From: Toxonevra muliebris
Taxonomy: Eukaryota > Arthropoda > Insecta > Diptera > Pallopteridae
Reading direction: 5' to 3'
Length of the DNA stretch: 64,000 nucleotides
Assembly: GCA_963691655.1 (NCBI GenBank)
Contig: OY829329.1
Coordinates: 54,139,408 to 54,203,407 of the forward strand
Shown here: piece by piece, positions 23,601 to 34,499 of the stretch
Layout: each line of letters begins with the position of its first letter
Numbering within the stretch: the stretch's first letter is position 1
Notes under the pieces: generated by a model
The model's input: only the letters and a program-made list of their open reading frames with translations
Told to the model about the DNA's origin: nothing
Databases searched by the model: none
Translations under genes and position numbers: made by a program

Positions 23601-25857
23601 AATTATCCATTTCTCAATAGTAAAATAATAAAGTAAAAAAATGAAAAAATGTAGAATTCCATTACTGAATTGTAATTTAATTAAATATCCGACTCCTAAA
23701 GAAAAGTACTTGAAAACTAAAGGAAGAGCAATTTCCTTTGTGTAATTAACTGCTTTTGTGGAATTAAATTTAAAAAGGCTGGACTTATTTCGTGAAAGTA
23801 TTGGGAGTATAAACTCGTAATTGTGACTAACTTCATATCTATCATACGCGCCATTTTTTTACATTGACAGCTATTCTATCTCGAAGAGCGCCAAAAATAC
23901 TATAAGAATTGATCTGTCAAATAATTTTCATAATTTTACAAAAGTGTTTTACTATAGCTGAAAATGTCGAATTTCGTGCCAACAAAACAACATTTGCGGG
24001 AAGTTTTAATTTGCTTCTTCTATTTAAAGAAAAACGCAACTGAAGCACATCGTTTACTCACTGAAGCTTATCCTGACTGTGCTATAGACGTTAGAATGTG
24101 TCAGGTGTGGTATGCCCGTTTCAAAAGTGCTGATTTTGATGTTGAAGACAGGGAACGTTCAGGCGGCCCGAAAAAGTTCGAAGATGAAGAATTGAAGGCA
24201 TTATTCGAAGAAGATTCATGTCAAACGCAACAAGAACTTGCAGAATCTTTAGGAGTTGATCAATCAACCATTTCTAAACCATTTCTAATACGATGTATAT
24301 GATACAATATGTATAAAACATTCATACTCCCAATAATTAATTCCTTTTGCGTTAAATTCCAACACCAACCGTTTTCTGATTGAACTGCAGTAAAACTTTT
24401 GTCAACATTGGGTAATAACCACGCCTACCTCCCATACAATTGAAATCTTTCGTCTAACGAACTTCTCTCAAACTTGGTATAGACATTTTTTAGAACAAAA
24501 TTGGTCAAGCGTAGTTGATACCTCTCATACCAGTGCAATTTTCAAAACGTGATATTCAACAAAAACTGAAACAAATTAAACTAAACTTGGTACACACTCG
24601 GTATGCCGCACGAATACAACGAAATTCGGTAAATTGAGGTCAATAGCTAAACTATTTCACGCAGAAACTATCAAAATCGCTGAATGTAATAATAATTTTT
24701 TTTGTTTGTAGAAGGTGTGCAGGGTATAAAAAGTTCGTCAGGAACGGAACTTAGTTTTCCATCTTGCTTAACTCGTAACAGACAAAATTTAATTTTATTT
24801 TTCTTGTCGGCATTGCTATTCTATCGAACACAGCTGTGTCTGTGAGAAAATTCAAGCGCACGCTTTGAAATGTAATATTTTTAAGCGCTAAAAAGTATAC
24901 CTCTACATTTCAAGCACCAGTCAAGTAAACTGCATGAAGAAAGAGAGAGAGAGAGAGAGAGAACTGTAGCATTGCATACTTGTATTGTTTACATGTGCCT
25001 CACAACCTTTAAATTTTCATTCACTTTTTTCTATTTTCTTTTTTTCCTTCATACATTCTCTTACATTTTCTTCCTCTTTTCGCTTTTGCATCACTTTATG
25101 GCATATATCTACACCTATACTATTACTACAGGAAATGCATCGCCGGAAAAGAGCAAAAAACCGAAGCGGAAGTTGAGACATTCATGCTAACATTGCGGGT
25201 AAGTACGTGTGCAGCAAATGAATGTATGTGTGTGTGTGTGTGTAAATGTGCATCTATGCGTTGCATGTGTAGGCACCATGTGCGTAATAGCAGCAGTAAA
25301 AAAAAGGTTGCTGATGCAGCTCCTGCTGTTGATGTTGCTGCTACTTGTGTGCATTTGCTTTATTTGCTTTTAATGCTGTTGGGTTTTCTTTTACTTTTAC
25401 TATTTTTATTATTATTTTTTTTTTCTTTCGACTGACATTGTATGTGTGTAAACTTTTCAAATGTTGTATAAATATTTGAATATAGAATGAGTATAGAAAA
25501 TAATGTAAGAGGCAAACATGCGACAACCATAAATGTCAATGTAAGCAAATACTCTTCATATGTACAAGAATTGAAAAAGAAGAAAACAGCAACGGTTGAG
25601 TGTTATTGAAAAGTTTACAATACGTACTATTTATTAAAAAAATACTTACTTACTACATTATTTCAAATTGAAATAATGAATTTATATTTTATTTCGCAGT
25701 TTTAATGTTTGTTGTCTTTTCTTCCTCTTTTTCAAAATAACCCAAACAGGATGAGAGTCGTTATCATGAAGATATATTTGGCATTACACTACGCACTGCT
25801 GAAATTCACACCAAATCGAGAGCTAATGCGCGCATTCGCATGGCATCCGAACCATAA
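11483..25857 (+). CDS. Nos: Nitric oxide synthase copy A, last six coding exons (5' part outside window)
   Basis: NOS makes nitric oxide and citrulline from arginine with O2 and NADPH; this part is the reductase half. Exons are 11483-11647, 13556-13730, 14079-15221, 15456-15580, 25132-25198 and 25750-25857, all with AG/GT borders and matching phases, giving 593 codons plus stop. Seen: the autoinhibitory insert of the FMN domain ([16 protein letters not shown]), [35 protein letters not shown] motif [14 protein letters not shown] motif [14 protein letters not shown] and FFGCRN. The protein ends in EP-stop after the usual short insect C-terminus. The first exon needs an upstream phase-2 donor that is not found in 1-11482, so that intron exceeds 11.4 kb. 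The insert matches Drosophila Nos closely, so A looks like the conserved orthologue. No break is visible in the exons. Confidence 0.93.
11648..13555. repeat. Intron with degenerate tandem repeats, split by a LINE fragment
   Basis: Units like TTTTCAGGTATTCGAAGTAC followed by TTTAGTTCAGTCCAAGTGGGACG recur with decay at about 11785, 12829, 12919, 13021, 13160, 13215, 13325 and 13437. A minus-strand LINE fragment sits between the first two. Confidence 0.6.
11850..12828 (-). mobile_element. 5'-truncated non-LTR retrotransposon fragment, RNase H domain
   Basis: Read on the minus strand, 12438-12809 encodes an RNase H domain: [46 protein letters not shown]. It continues towards lower coordinates with a diverged C-terminus ([13 protein letters not shown]). 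A T-rich run at about 11850-11871 is the likely poly(A) tail. The reverse transcriptase part is missing, so it is inactive. LINEs with RNase H belong to the I group and relatives. Confidence 0.75.
13556..13730 (+). CDS. Nos: Nos copy A exon: C-terminal FMN domain
   Basis: AG at 13554-13555 and GTAAGG after 13730 delimit 175 bases in phase. The product reads [19 protein letters not shown] through APEVFK, the flavodoxin-like FMN-binding core shared by all NOS proteins. Confidence 0.93.
14079..15221 (+). CDS. Nos: Nos copy A exon: FAD and NADPH domains
   Basis: This is a 381-codon exon from [13 protein letters not shown] to NIPK. It holds [34 protein letters not shown] (FAD), [22 protein letters not shown] (NADPH) and [12 protein letters not shown]. 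It is intact, with no stop or frameshift. Confidence 0.95.
15456..15580 (+). CDS. Nos: Nos copy A exon: NADPH domain
   Basis: The exon follows ATTACAG and ends before GTAAGT. It encodes [16 protein letters not shown] through [17 protein letters not shown], the conserved nicotinamide-side segment. The next intron is 9.5 kb and full of transposons; in copy B the same intron is 220 bases. Confidence 0.93.
17415..17432. repeat. Perfect 18-base palindrome
   Basis: GGGGTGACTAGTCACCCC is its own reverse complement. No surrounding gene or element end explains it. Confidence 0.5.
18553..18712. mobile_element. Short MITE with inverted ends
   Basis: The ends read GGGGTTACTCTGTAGTTCGA and, inverted, TGGGATACTCTGTAGTTCGA, enclosing about 160 bases. 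The target duplication is unclear. Confidence 0.5.
19554..20507. mobile_element. hAT-type element, family 2, copy 1 (right end lost)
   Basis: It starts CAGGGATGCCAACTTATTTT and ends in the family's GGGAATTCCCCGCA, then diverges: the last terminal bases and right target duplication are missing. A SINE is inserted at about 19985-20203. Better copies lie at 26356 and 50521. Confidence 0.65.
19985..20203 (-). mobile_element. tRNA-derived SINE, copy 2 (tail truncated)
   Basis: On the minus strand the head reads TAGTCTAGTGGATAGTGC (A box) and, after a tRNA-like spacing, GGTTCGATTCC (B box). The body matches the complete copy at 49081-49391. The tail is degraded and the left limit is approximate. 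Confidence 0.65.
21143..21210 (-). mobile_element. SINE tail fragment
   Basis: The plus strand reads AGGTTAGGTTGTAGCGG, then ACACACTTAGACTTGAACGG and CCCATTGTGATACCACAT, matching the tail of the SINE at 49081. The tRNA-like head is absent, so this is a 5'-truncated copy. Confidence 0.55.
21211..22004. other. AT-rich intron sequence with a small inverted repeat
   Basis: Arms at about 21630-21660 and 21722-21752 share TTTTTTTTCGAAnGGGCAAA in opposite orientation. Nothing else was recognised. Confidence 0.45.
22005..23165 (-). pseudogene. Mariner element copy 1, transposase pseudogene
   Basis: The transposase starts at 23031 ([15 protein letters not shown]) and shows a helix-turn-helix ([20 protein letters not shown]), [37 protein letters not shown] and PPYSPD. 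Decay: seven bases are missing after the first catalytic D, so the DEKW segment is out of frame; a deletion removes SDYHL with the third catalytic D, causing the stop at 22186; a TAG interrupts the C-terminus further on. Both terminal inverted repeats are missing compared with the copy at 50616. Tc1/mariner superfamily, mariner (DD34D) type. It lies in the big copy A intron. Confidence 0.9.
23166..23798. other. AT-rich intron stretch, nothing recognised
   Basis: A GGGTTAAATC word is repeated near 23276, 23350 and 23380. No gene was seen. Confidence 0.4.
23799..24335 (+). mobile_element. Mariner element copy 2, internally deleted with both ends
   Basis: TA at 23799-23800 and 24334-24335 flank 533 bases with ends TTGGGAGTATAAACTC and, inverted, TTGGGAGTATGAATG. 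The transposase runs from ATG at 23964 ([20 protein letters not shown]) for about 108 residues through the first DNA-binding helices, then jumps directly to the 3' end, removing the catalytic domain. It is a MITE-like deletion derivative. Confidence 0.85.
24336..25131. other. Right part of the large copy A intron
   Basis: A (GA)n run lies at about 24944-24961 and a pyrimidine-rich tract at 25020-25080 precedes the acceptor. No other feature was seen. Confidence 0.5.
25132..25198 (+). CDS. Nos: Nos copy A exon: near C-terminus
   Basis: A 67-base exon between CTACAG and GTAAGT encodes [20 protein letters not shown] followed by TLR, as in other insect NOS proteins and as in the matching copy B exon at 63662. 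Confidence 0.92.
25750..25857 (+). CDS. Nos: Nos copy A terminal coding exon
   Basis: The acceptor is CCAAACAG. The exon encodes [20 protein letters not shown] and then [15 protein letters not shown] before TAA at 25855-25857. This is the typical insect NOS C-terminus. No convincing AATAAA signal stands close behind the stop, so the end of the transcript is not placed. Confidence 0.93.
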   Translation, partial: DESRYHEDIFGITLRTAEIHTKSRANARIRMASEP

Positions 25858-26347
25858 ATTGGAAAAACAACAAATTGTTTTAACAAAAGTTTCACAAGAT
25901 AAGCAATTTTTTCTTCTCTACTTCTTATATACATACATAAAGTTATATTCTCCCATCGAAATTTTAAGTGCTATAAGTTATATTCCACATACGTATAAAA
26001 TAATCAAAATAATGAAACAAAAATAATCTTCTTAATTCGATTAGTGCCTACGTTGACATATGGAGACATCTAAAAAAATCGCACAGACTCCACTAATGTT
26101 CTACTAGAATTAATCTATACTTTTAAGTTCATAACAGAACCATTTTTATTCATTCAAACAGCCAAGTTACTCTCTCTCTTTTTCTCTTTTCGAACTTCTG
26201 AGCAGGCCATGCTATAACTATTCTAGTGCAGTGATGGTCACCCACACATGCACAACGGTTGACTGAGCTCTTTTTTTATGGTAATGACCAACCCTTACAC
26301 TAGTCTACAACCTACCAGGTCTCTTATGTTTTCTATTTCGACTTTCA
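25858..26347 (+). other. 3' untranslated and downstream sequence of Nos copy A
   Basis: AT-rich; the poly(A) site is not placed. Nothing else was recognised. Confidence 0.45.
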
Positions 26348-27432
26348 CTCCAGTGCAGGAATGCCAACTCATTTTTTCTTTCTTCCCGATAGCCCTCGAG
26401 AAATTCCCTGATTTTCGATCGAATTCCCCGCATCGATATAATTTCATATTATAACAGCGCGACACGCACTTTCCATATAAACATTTTACAAAAACGAAAA
26501 ATTACCTAAAATTTACCTCAAAGAGTGTTATATTAAGGTAACCCTGAACTTTCTCGGTCCAAAACTTAACCAATTTTAACGGGACTGGTAGATTAATAGG
26601 AATGTACCTTCTGACTCCGGAATTCTTTTGGCACATGGGAGATTTCACTTCAAGGGAACCCACTCTCAAAATCGATCCGGCTCAAGCTTGCATAAAGTTT
26701 AATCCTATTGGGGTAGTAGTTGCCACACCAAAATTTGAACGAGATGGGGTGTTTCGAGTTACTAGACGTTCATTTTGATAGATAAACAAGCCTCAGCCCA
26801 CTTTTGGATATCAAAGTTTGCAAAGGAGAAGACATTGGCTCTCTTTTAACTTAAATAAAAAATGGCAAAAACTTTGTTTTGAAAAAACCGGGTTCGAAGT
26901 TTTGATTATCTTCTTTATGATGGCTGATTGTAATTTGTAAGTTAACAGATTTGTCAGCAAGGGTCAAGAGTTATTAATCAGGAGGTGCTGGACTAAGACA
27001 TAGCTTTCTGAACGGTCGAAACGGAAGACTATGCGCAGCGCGACTATTTTGGCCTGACTGACACTTGGCGCTTTAATCGTCTATATCTATGAAAGCACTC
27101 CGCGTCTCTCTGAAAATTTCACAAAATACTTTCGAAATATAATACTTTCAAATAGCACTCTTTTTCAAAAATCGATTTCTCCAAACCAATAAATCGCAGG
27201 GCCCACTTAAGAAAAGACGAAGATTTTAAGACCCAAAATATGAAATATTGCGTAAGCTAAACGTTTTACATTACATAAAATTTCACAAAAAATATCCTAC
27301 AGACTTTTATGACTAAAAGCTGAACGACTTCAAATTCCCCGTAAAAAACAGCTCACTCCCCGATTCCCCGCACCAAGTAAAATTCCCCGCAAATCGGGGA
27401 ATTCCCCGCAAGTTGCCATCGCTGCTCCAGTG
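26348..27432. mobile_element. hAT-type element, family 2, copy 2 (complete ends)
   Basis: The element is 26356-27424 between perfect 8-bp duplications CTCCAGTG (26348-26355, 27425-27432). The ends read CAGGAATGCCAACTC and, inverted, CAGCGATGGCAACTTGCGGG. No transposase is apparent. It shows the unoccupied form of the site at 50614 where a mariner later inserted (TTTCATATTATAACAG). Confidence 0.88.
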
Positions 27433-28260
27433 CCTGGCGATAGATTTCGTTGGGTGGTTTGTGCGAAAAGACCACTACCCACTTCTAAGTCGTTGTAATG
27501 TTAAAAAAGAAAGCTTCATTACCGTTAAATATTATTATTACGCCTATATAACATCTGCCTAAAGAAAATAGTTTCTTAAAGGCTTTTAAGCCGAATGCTG
27601 CCTAGATATGGTTTTTACTGGTTGTCACTTCTCATCAATCTTTATTCGTGCCAGCAGTTTTTGGATAGTCTTTGGCGCTATCCGGGTTAAACTACGTAAC
27701 TTTTTTTATCACTTCCTGCGACTTAAAATCAAAGCTTGCTGTTTACTTCTGTCAGTATCTAGATTTTATGCTGATGGCATCTGTGGCTTATGCTTAAAAA
27801 TAAAGTTTCTATTTTCATATTTTATAATCCAGCTTACTTCTGCTGTTCACATTTCGATGACAGGAAATTTTACTTTCTAGTAAATAGTGAATTGATTTGT
27901 AGCAACAATAAACTAAACTAAATAGATAATGAAGGGAACGAGTTTTAATTTTAAGCATGAAATCAGGATGCTGGGTGCGAGTAAGCGAATGAGCTTAGAA
28001 TGAACAAACATAAATCCATAAACTCAATACTTCACTCTCTATTGCTTAAGATTCTATTTATTTTGGAGAGATAGCGAGAAGGAGTAATTTACAAACCTTA
28101 AAAAAAAAAAAAATAAAAGAGTAATAAATGAGGGCTCTCTTTTAGTTTTGTTACTAGCAATCACGTAATACTCAACGCTTTTTCTGGGCGCACTATTTTT
28201 CTCTCTTTCTCTTATTTTCATCATATATTTATTAATTACAGTTGAACTTTTTTATCAAGC
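27433..28260. other. Intergenic AT-rich sequence, no gene seen
   Basis: The open frame at 27608-27880 has no recognised domain. Confidence 0.4.
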
Positions 28261-29198
28261 TCAGATGAAAGATAATTAATTTACCAATAAATATTTTTTT
28301 TAACAATATTTTCCAATCAACCCAGTAGTTTAAGTGCAATTGGTCAAAATATGAAACAAAAAACTTTTTTTTTGGACAAACATTTAAATCGAAAACTCAC
28401 TTTAAAAATAATAAAGACTAGAAAACGTAAAAATATGAACTATTTCTTAATTTTTACATAAAGTTTGAACTTTTACGTAAAGAACCTGGTATTTATGAAC
28501 AAATGGACAAATACCGAAGTTATGACCGATTATGTACGAAGACCAAAATTTAACTTTTTCTCTATATTTGAATTTTTCCTCATTCATAACGTATATTATC
28601 GTTTTATTCTGTCTGTCTCTCCTTATGGTAGGATATATAAAAGTATATGTGGAAATTTGGTTTTCACAATTGAAACGCTTTTTATTGAAAACGTTATAAA
28701 AATGTTTGTTAATTTAGTTTCTTTTACCAAAGGGGGGATTTTTTTCGGGGGGTCGCTTTGCAACCCCAGGACTGATTTTTGTGGTTTTTGAATCTATCAT
28801 ATCCCCACTAACATTTACTGAAGAAAAATCTCAGTTTAGAATTTTTATAATGACTGGACTATAAGGAGAGACAGACAGAATAAAATGATTTGGAAAAATC
28901 CAAATATAGAGAAAAAGTTGAATTTTGGTCTTCGTATATAATTGGTCATAGCTTCGGTATTATTAATTAGTTCGTAAATACCAGGTTCTCTACGTAAAAC
29001 TTTATGTAAAAATTAAGAAATATGGAATATTTTTACGTTTTCTAGTTTTTATTATTTTTTAAGTGAGTTTTCGATGTAAATGTTGGTCCAAAAAAACGTT
29101 TTTTGTTTCATATTTTGACTAATTGCACTTAATCTACTGGGTTGATTGGAAAATATTATTAAAAATATTTATTGGTAAATTAATTATCTTTCATCTGA
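28261..29198. mobile_element. Foldback element with long inverted arms
   Basis: Left arm 28261 to about 28620 and right arm about 28860-29198 are inverted copies: TCAGATGAAAGATAATTAAT at the tip, then CAACCCAGTAG, GAAAACGTAAAAAT, CGAAGACCAAAATT and GAGAGACAGACAGA on opposite strands. The spacer is about 230 bases and is G-rich in the middle. No transposase is present. Confidence 0.75.
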
Positions 29199-30419
29199 TA
29201 CTTTTTATAATCATATTGGTTATTGTCTTCTCGAGACATGGTCAAAACAGTCAAACTACCTTCGGAAAAAACAAAAAATTAATTCAAAAAATGATATCTC
29301 GAAAACCTATCCACAAAAGAATTTTTTGATGCCATTTTCGAGTTTAGTGGTCCAAAGTACAAAAAAGCACAGACATTTTTTTTTAAATTTGTAATCTAGT
29401 GTTATTTTTGGTCGTCATCGCTGGTCATAGCTACAGAAATAGTGTGGTTTTTACACATTAACAATCACATATTTTGTGTTATGACACACTCGAATATTGT
29501 TTTTTGTTGTAAGAACGAAAAATCCTACATGTTCATTTCGAAATACTTAATTTCTTCACAAAACTAAAGCTAATAAACTGTTTATCAAAATATGTGAATA
29601 CAGCATCAAAAATTTTTATTACGCTGAAATGGCAGTAATAATAAACTTTAAAATTAAATTTTCTCGGAATGATGTAGTTCTGAGTTATGACGGTCTTGCA
29701 CCGAAGGAGCGATATGTAGGTAAGGAATATAACTTATAGAATATAACTGTATATTTATAAAATAATTTAATGGAAATATTTAAGTATTATATGAAAACTA
29801 AAAGAAAGAAATCAAAACCACTTTGAATAATTCACATACATCAATTACTTTAATATTACAAATGTACTTTTAATTTAATGAATTGTTTTTTTCTGATTTA
29901 TTGTTATTTAACGTTTCCTTGGAATATTGAATTTCGAAAAGCAACTCAGAGTTTTATTTGTTTATGAAACATCTGCATAACGCATTAAATAATTACATTA
30001 TCTTATATAGTAGTAGTAAGTAGTAAATTTGTTTAAAAAATTATTAGCTGCACTTTTTGTTAAATTCATACAAATTCAGAACGGGATAAGAAGAGCTTAA
30101 GTGGCGTGTGACAAGAGTGAATAAAAAGAGTTCACAATTTTTTAGTGCATATTGAGAGGATCTTACTGTTTTGAGATTAGAGAATTCATTGGAAAGCAAC
30201 AACAACAACAATTTAAAAATGACGCTGGTGACGCAAATGGTAAATAAAAAACAGGGACCCAAAAAAACTATATATTTTTTTTTGCAAAAAAGACGTTGGG
30301 AAAAATAATTAAAAAAAAAACTCTGGTTTAACTATTATAAGCTTCTTTTATTTTTTTTTTTTTGGTTGCCCATAAATACCGCAACCAAAATTTTATTTTA
30401 GATTAGATTATTAAGGAGG
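29199..30419. other. Intergenic AT-rich sequence, no gene seen
   Basis: Nothing recognised beyond poly(T) runs near 30270 and 30350. Confidence 0.4.
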
Positions 30420-31887
30420 TGGGCAATAAGTTCTCAGATCATTGCGGCCATCTAGGGCCTATTGTGATATACCTCAAAGATTTATTGTATTTATAGTTCC
30501 CCTTTGAGGAAATTTAATATCTCTTTAGGAGAACAATTCGCAATGTCTTACGGTTGTAGGATAGAATTTCCTAAGTAGCGAAGTCGGATCCTCATAAGAC
30601 CTTTACAGTGGCATAAAATATGTTCTTCTGTTTCTTCCTCCTCGTTAAATATTCGGCACGTATCGTCTCTTGTGCTAAACCCAAGTGTTTATTAACCCTA
30701 CAATGCCCTATGTAGAACCGTGTGGCAATTCGGATTTGATTCCTGCTTAAATTAAGCAATTGTTTAGTTCTGCGTTGACAGATCTTTGGCTTGAATGATT
30801 TAGCTTGTCTGTTACCGGGGGTTTCCCTCCTTCGATTTACTGTCCAGCCAATTTTTCAAACTAATTTTAACGGAACTCCATGGTAGACCGCTGAATGGTC
30901 GTGGTCTAGTGAATTCACTGGATAAGCCTTTCCTTGCAAGTTCGTCTGCCATTTCGTCGTCTACATGTCCCCTATGCCCTGGCACCCAAATGAGTTGTAC
31001 TCTGTTGTGAGAAGCTAGACAGATTAGGAGCTATAGGTAGTCTCAAACTAGTTTGGAGGTGATTTTATATGCATTTAGTGCAAGAAAAAACGCTTTGCTG
31101 TCAGAGTGTATGTAAATGTTCTTGCTGTGCACAGATCTGTTTTCATACTCCCTTAGGCAGAGCTCAATGGCATGCACATCGGCTTGGAAAACTGAGTTAA
31201 CTGTGCCCATACCAGCATTAACATGTTTTTTGGTCTAACCCCGTACACTCCTGCTCCAACTTCTTCGTTTGTCTTGGAGCCATCTGTATACCATACATGA
31301 TAGTCCCATGTAAACTTGTTCCCATTTATTCTTATCAGGGAATGTGACATTAAAGTTATGGCAGAAGTTGTAACGCGGAAGATATTTGTCGGTAGAAATA
31401 ATACCAAAGTTTTCAACCAGGTTAATTTCTTGGATTAGATTCGGATGAATAGTTTTACCCGCCGTTCCTTTTGATTCAGAGATGAGCTTACAGGTGAACT
31501 GGAGAGCTTCTTTTTTTAAGAATTAGTGTAGCGGTGGTAGGTTTAGCAATGTATTCAATGCGGCGAAGGGCGTTGTTCGCATTGTTCCTGTAATACAGGC
31601 GCAAGTTAGTCTTTGAAGTTTATTGAGCTTGGCCTGCGTTGTTTTTTGTTTTGCTTTACTCCACCATATTGGTGCAGCATAGGTAATTATTGGTCTGGCT
31701 ATGGCTGTATGTATATAGCCAGATTGAGAGCTTAGGACTGAGTCCCCAGTTCTTGCCTACTAGACTTTTGCTGGTCCAAATGGCTTTTCTGGCTTTATCT
31801 AGAGCCCTGTCTAGATGTGAGTTCCATGTTAGTTTTTCATCGAGAATCACACCCAGATATTTTACTTCTTTTGAGAAGTTAATAGTT
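30420..31887 (-). mobile_element. 5'-truncated LINE: end of reverse transcriptase, RNase H, zinc knuckle
   Basis: On the minus strand the fragment begins inside the reverse transcriptase (KYLGVILDEKLTWNSHLDRA, then ARKAIWTSKSLVGKNWGLSP, frame-broken near WLYT). It continues with an RNase H start (WYTDGSKTNEEVGAGVYG) and ends near a zinc-knuckle-like CRIFNEEEETEEHILCHC. Several stops and frameshifts make it inactive. The 3' tail at about 30440-30475 resembles the tail of the SINE at 49081. Confidence 0.8.
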
Positions 31888-32463
31888 TAGATACCAATTA
31901 CAAATTTTTTTCCCCCAAAAACCAAAATGCCAATCAAAAATAATCAAAAATTTAATTTTGGTTTCGAAACTAAACAGTTATTTTTGGTTATATTTTAGCA
32001 TGAAAAATAGCTATTTTTTCATTTGACCTTGCGTTCGTCATTCGGTTTCGTCGCCAAAAATAAAATTTTATTTTGATAGCAAAATAATCTTCGTGTCACT
32101 GAAAAATTTCCACTTTTTTAAAAATCACACATAACTAATTAAGATTAAGTTTTTCTCTCAGGCACCAAAAAAACCATAGTTTTTAAAAGTAATATTATTG
32201 CAGAAAGATTCGTGATTGGCGTTTGGCCCAAAATTAATCAAAAACTTTTCTAGAATTCCCATTTGAGCGAGAAAACGTGATATTAGAAAATATTCCATGA
32301 TGGTCTCTTAAGGCTTATTCACCAACCGAGTGTTGCTCTCTCTTTCTGATTTTTTATATGAAGTTTTTTTCGCTCTCTCAAATTAAGAGAGTATGAAAAT
32401 GCGAGAAATGTGAGATTACTTAATTTTAATTACTGTGCCGCAAAGTTTTAGCAGGGAGCGAAA

Positions 32464-32840
32464 GCGGAGTTTACATCTCCAAATGCAATTTAAGCAGTGT
32501 GGCCAACTTTTAGTTTTCAAAATCCGCTAAAATGAAGAATAAAACGCGTATTTTCTTTTAAAAACCCGTTAAATTTGATCCCTTATAAAAGTGAGAGAAA
32601 ACTCAATACATGTAAACTTTTTCACTAATTCACACAGTCATTGAAAATTTCTTTGATTTTTCGAAGATATTTTAAATTGAAAAAACGAGCTGAGCGCTAA
32701 ATCACTTTTTTCCGCGTTTTAATTTTCAAAAAGCACTAAAATCAGCGGGACAAGCGCTGAAGTTGGTCACACTGAATTTAAGGTCAAAAAGACTTCCTGA
32801 GAGCAAATTGCAGCAATTTACTTGGAGATGTAAACTCCGC
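32464..32840. mobile_element. Outer MITE of a nested pair
   Basis: The ends share GCGGAGTTTACATCTCCAA in inverted orientation. It is interrupted by the hAT element at 32495-32774. The target duplication is not clear. Confidence 0.6.
32487..32782. mobile_element. hAT-type MITE, family 4, nested
   Basis: The element is 32495-32774 with ends CAGTGTGGCCAACTT and, inverted, CAGTGTGACCAACTT. It lies between perfect 8-bp duplications AATTTAAG (32487-32494 and 32775-32782). Confidence 0.85.
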
Positions 32841-34499
32841 CTAAATTAAGTGCCTGGAAATGTTAATTTTCGATCAAAGAGACGTTGAAAGGAAATGTGG
32901 AAAGAAAAAATAGAAATAGAAAAAAAGCATCTAAACGTTGACACTGGGTCGTTGAAATCGCTTTTAATTGTTGTTGATTTTCCTCAAATTTTGTTCACAA
33001 TAATGCACAGAAAAATTACTTAGGTCATAGCTCCTTTAGAGTTATGAACTGAAATGGAAGTTATTACCATTGCCGAAAAAAAATTAAATTCTTATTTTCA
33101 TTTTGGAGTGTCTATAAAAAGGTTATTTCTTTTTTTTACAACAAAAAAAAAAAAAAAACGTTATTCGATTTTAGAAAGAAACCAGTCGGAGCTTATTATA
33201 AACTTAGAGGCCTCATTCCCTGAGAGGCCAGTTTTCTTATTGACTGTTCTGAATGTATGAAGTGCCATAAGATTTTATTGTATTATTGAAGTTTTGAATA
33301 TTGAAATCAAAAGGAATATGTCAGAATCTAAGAAATCTACAATGAGATAGGGTGAATCATATATTCGTATATAATTTTATTTAATAAATATAAAAATTTT
33401 GTTAAACGTTTAGTACAATGATGAAATTGTTACTTATTACTTTAAAAACAATATACCTATAAAAAAAAAATAAAATAAAATAAAAAGGAACAGACAAGAA
33501 TAATCTTTGTATAATTAACAAATTACGCTTTTAATCATTTGTTATTTACAATTAAAAAAAAAAAGAATAAAATAAAAACTGTTCGTACATTGACATTTGA
33601 CCATGATATTCAATCATACCGATAAAAATTTAATCAAAATTATATAGTTAAATAAATATAATTAAATAAATATGGGAATGTCTTTTCTTTTAATTTTATA
33701 TGGGGGGTATATATATAGGATACAATTTACCGGGTGAACGGGTGATTCATTTCACTTTATACCTCTCATGTTTGATGAAGCTTTAAAGCGAAAAGCTTTT
33801 CGTTTGTGAAATTCATTAGTAAGTTAAAAAGCTTTAAGTTCGCGAGCGTATGGATAATTAACATTAGTTTAGACTGAATTTAATATCAAAAAAACAAATG
33901 TCATTATATTCTGAATTTTTCCTGGTTCTCATTTTAATCCAATCCTGCTGATTATTCTATGAGTTTTAAAGCTTACAGCTTTCAATTAATAAGCCTGAAA
34001 GGTTTCCGCCCAAAGAACTTAGGAATCGGAATAATCGCTCTAATCCCTTAATTATATTGAATGATTGTATATTTGTTAAATTCCTTAATTTATATTCCTG
34101 TTTTTGATTCATCAATATTTCGGCAAATTTTGGAATTTGTATGAAAAAATCAAAATAAGAAAGTTCGCTTATATAATAAATATTTAAAAACCAAATTACA
34201 TATTTTTATTGAAATACCACTACAGTTTTTAATAAAAACAAAAATTCTTATCAATAAAAAAACAAAAACAAACCTAAAGCAAATGCGAAAATAATTCAAA
34301 AATATCATATCTATTAGCAAAACAAAAAAAAAAAAATTAAAAAAAAAAAATAAAACAAAATAAAAAATTTGCCTGCATTTTTCAAAACAAAATATTTTTT
34401 GTTATTGCTTTTGTATTTGTTTTTAATGATTCGGTTACTTTATGCTTGCTGTGAAGGCTGAAGTTTTCTTATCGTTTCGAACTCAGAAATAAAAGAAGA
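32841..34499. other. Intergenic AT-rich sequence upstream of Nos copy B
   Basis: Poly(A) and AATAAA-like runs are common. No gene or element end was recognised. Confidence 0.45.

Noticed and set aside
27907..27912. AATAAA as the poly(A) signal of Nos copy A
   Set aside because: It lies 2 kb past the stop and beyond a complete hAT element; nothing links it to the gene.
28465..28791. 108-codon open frame
   Set aside because: It lies within the left arm and spacer of a foldback element, with no known domain.
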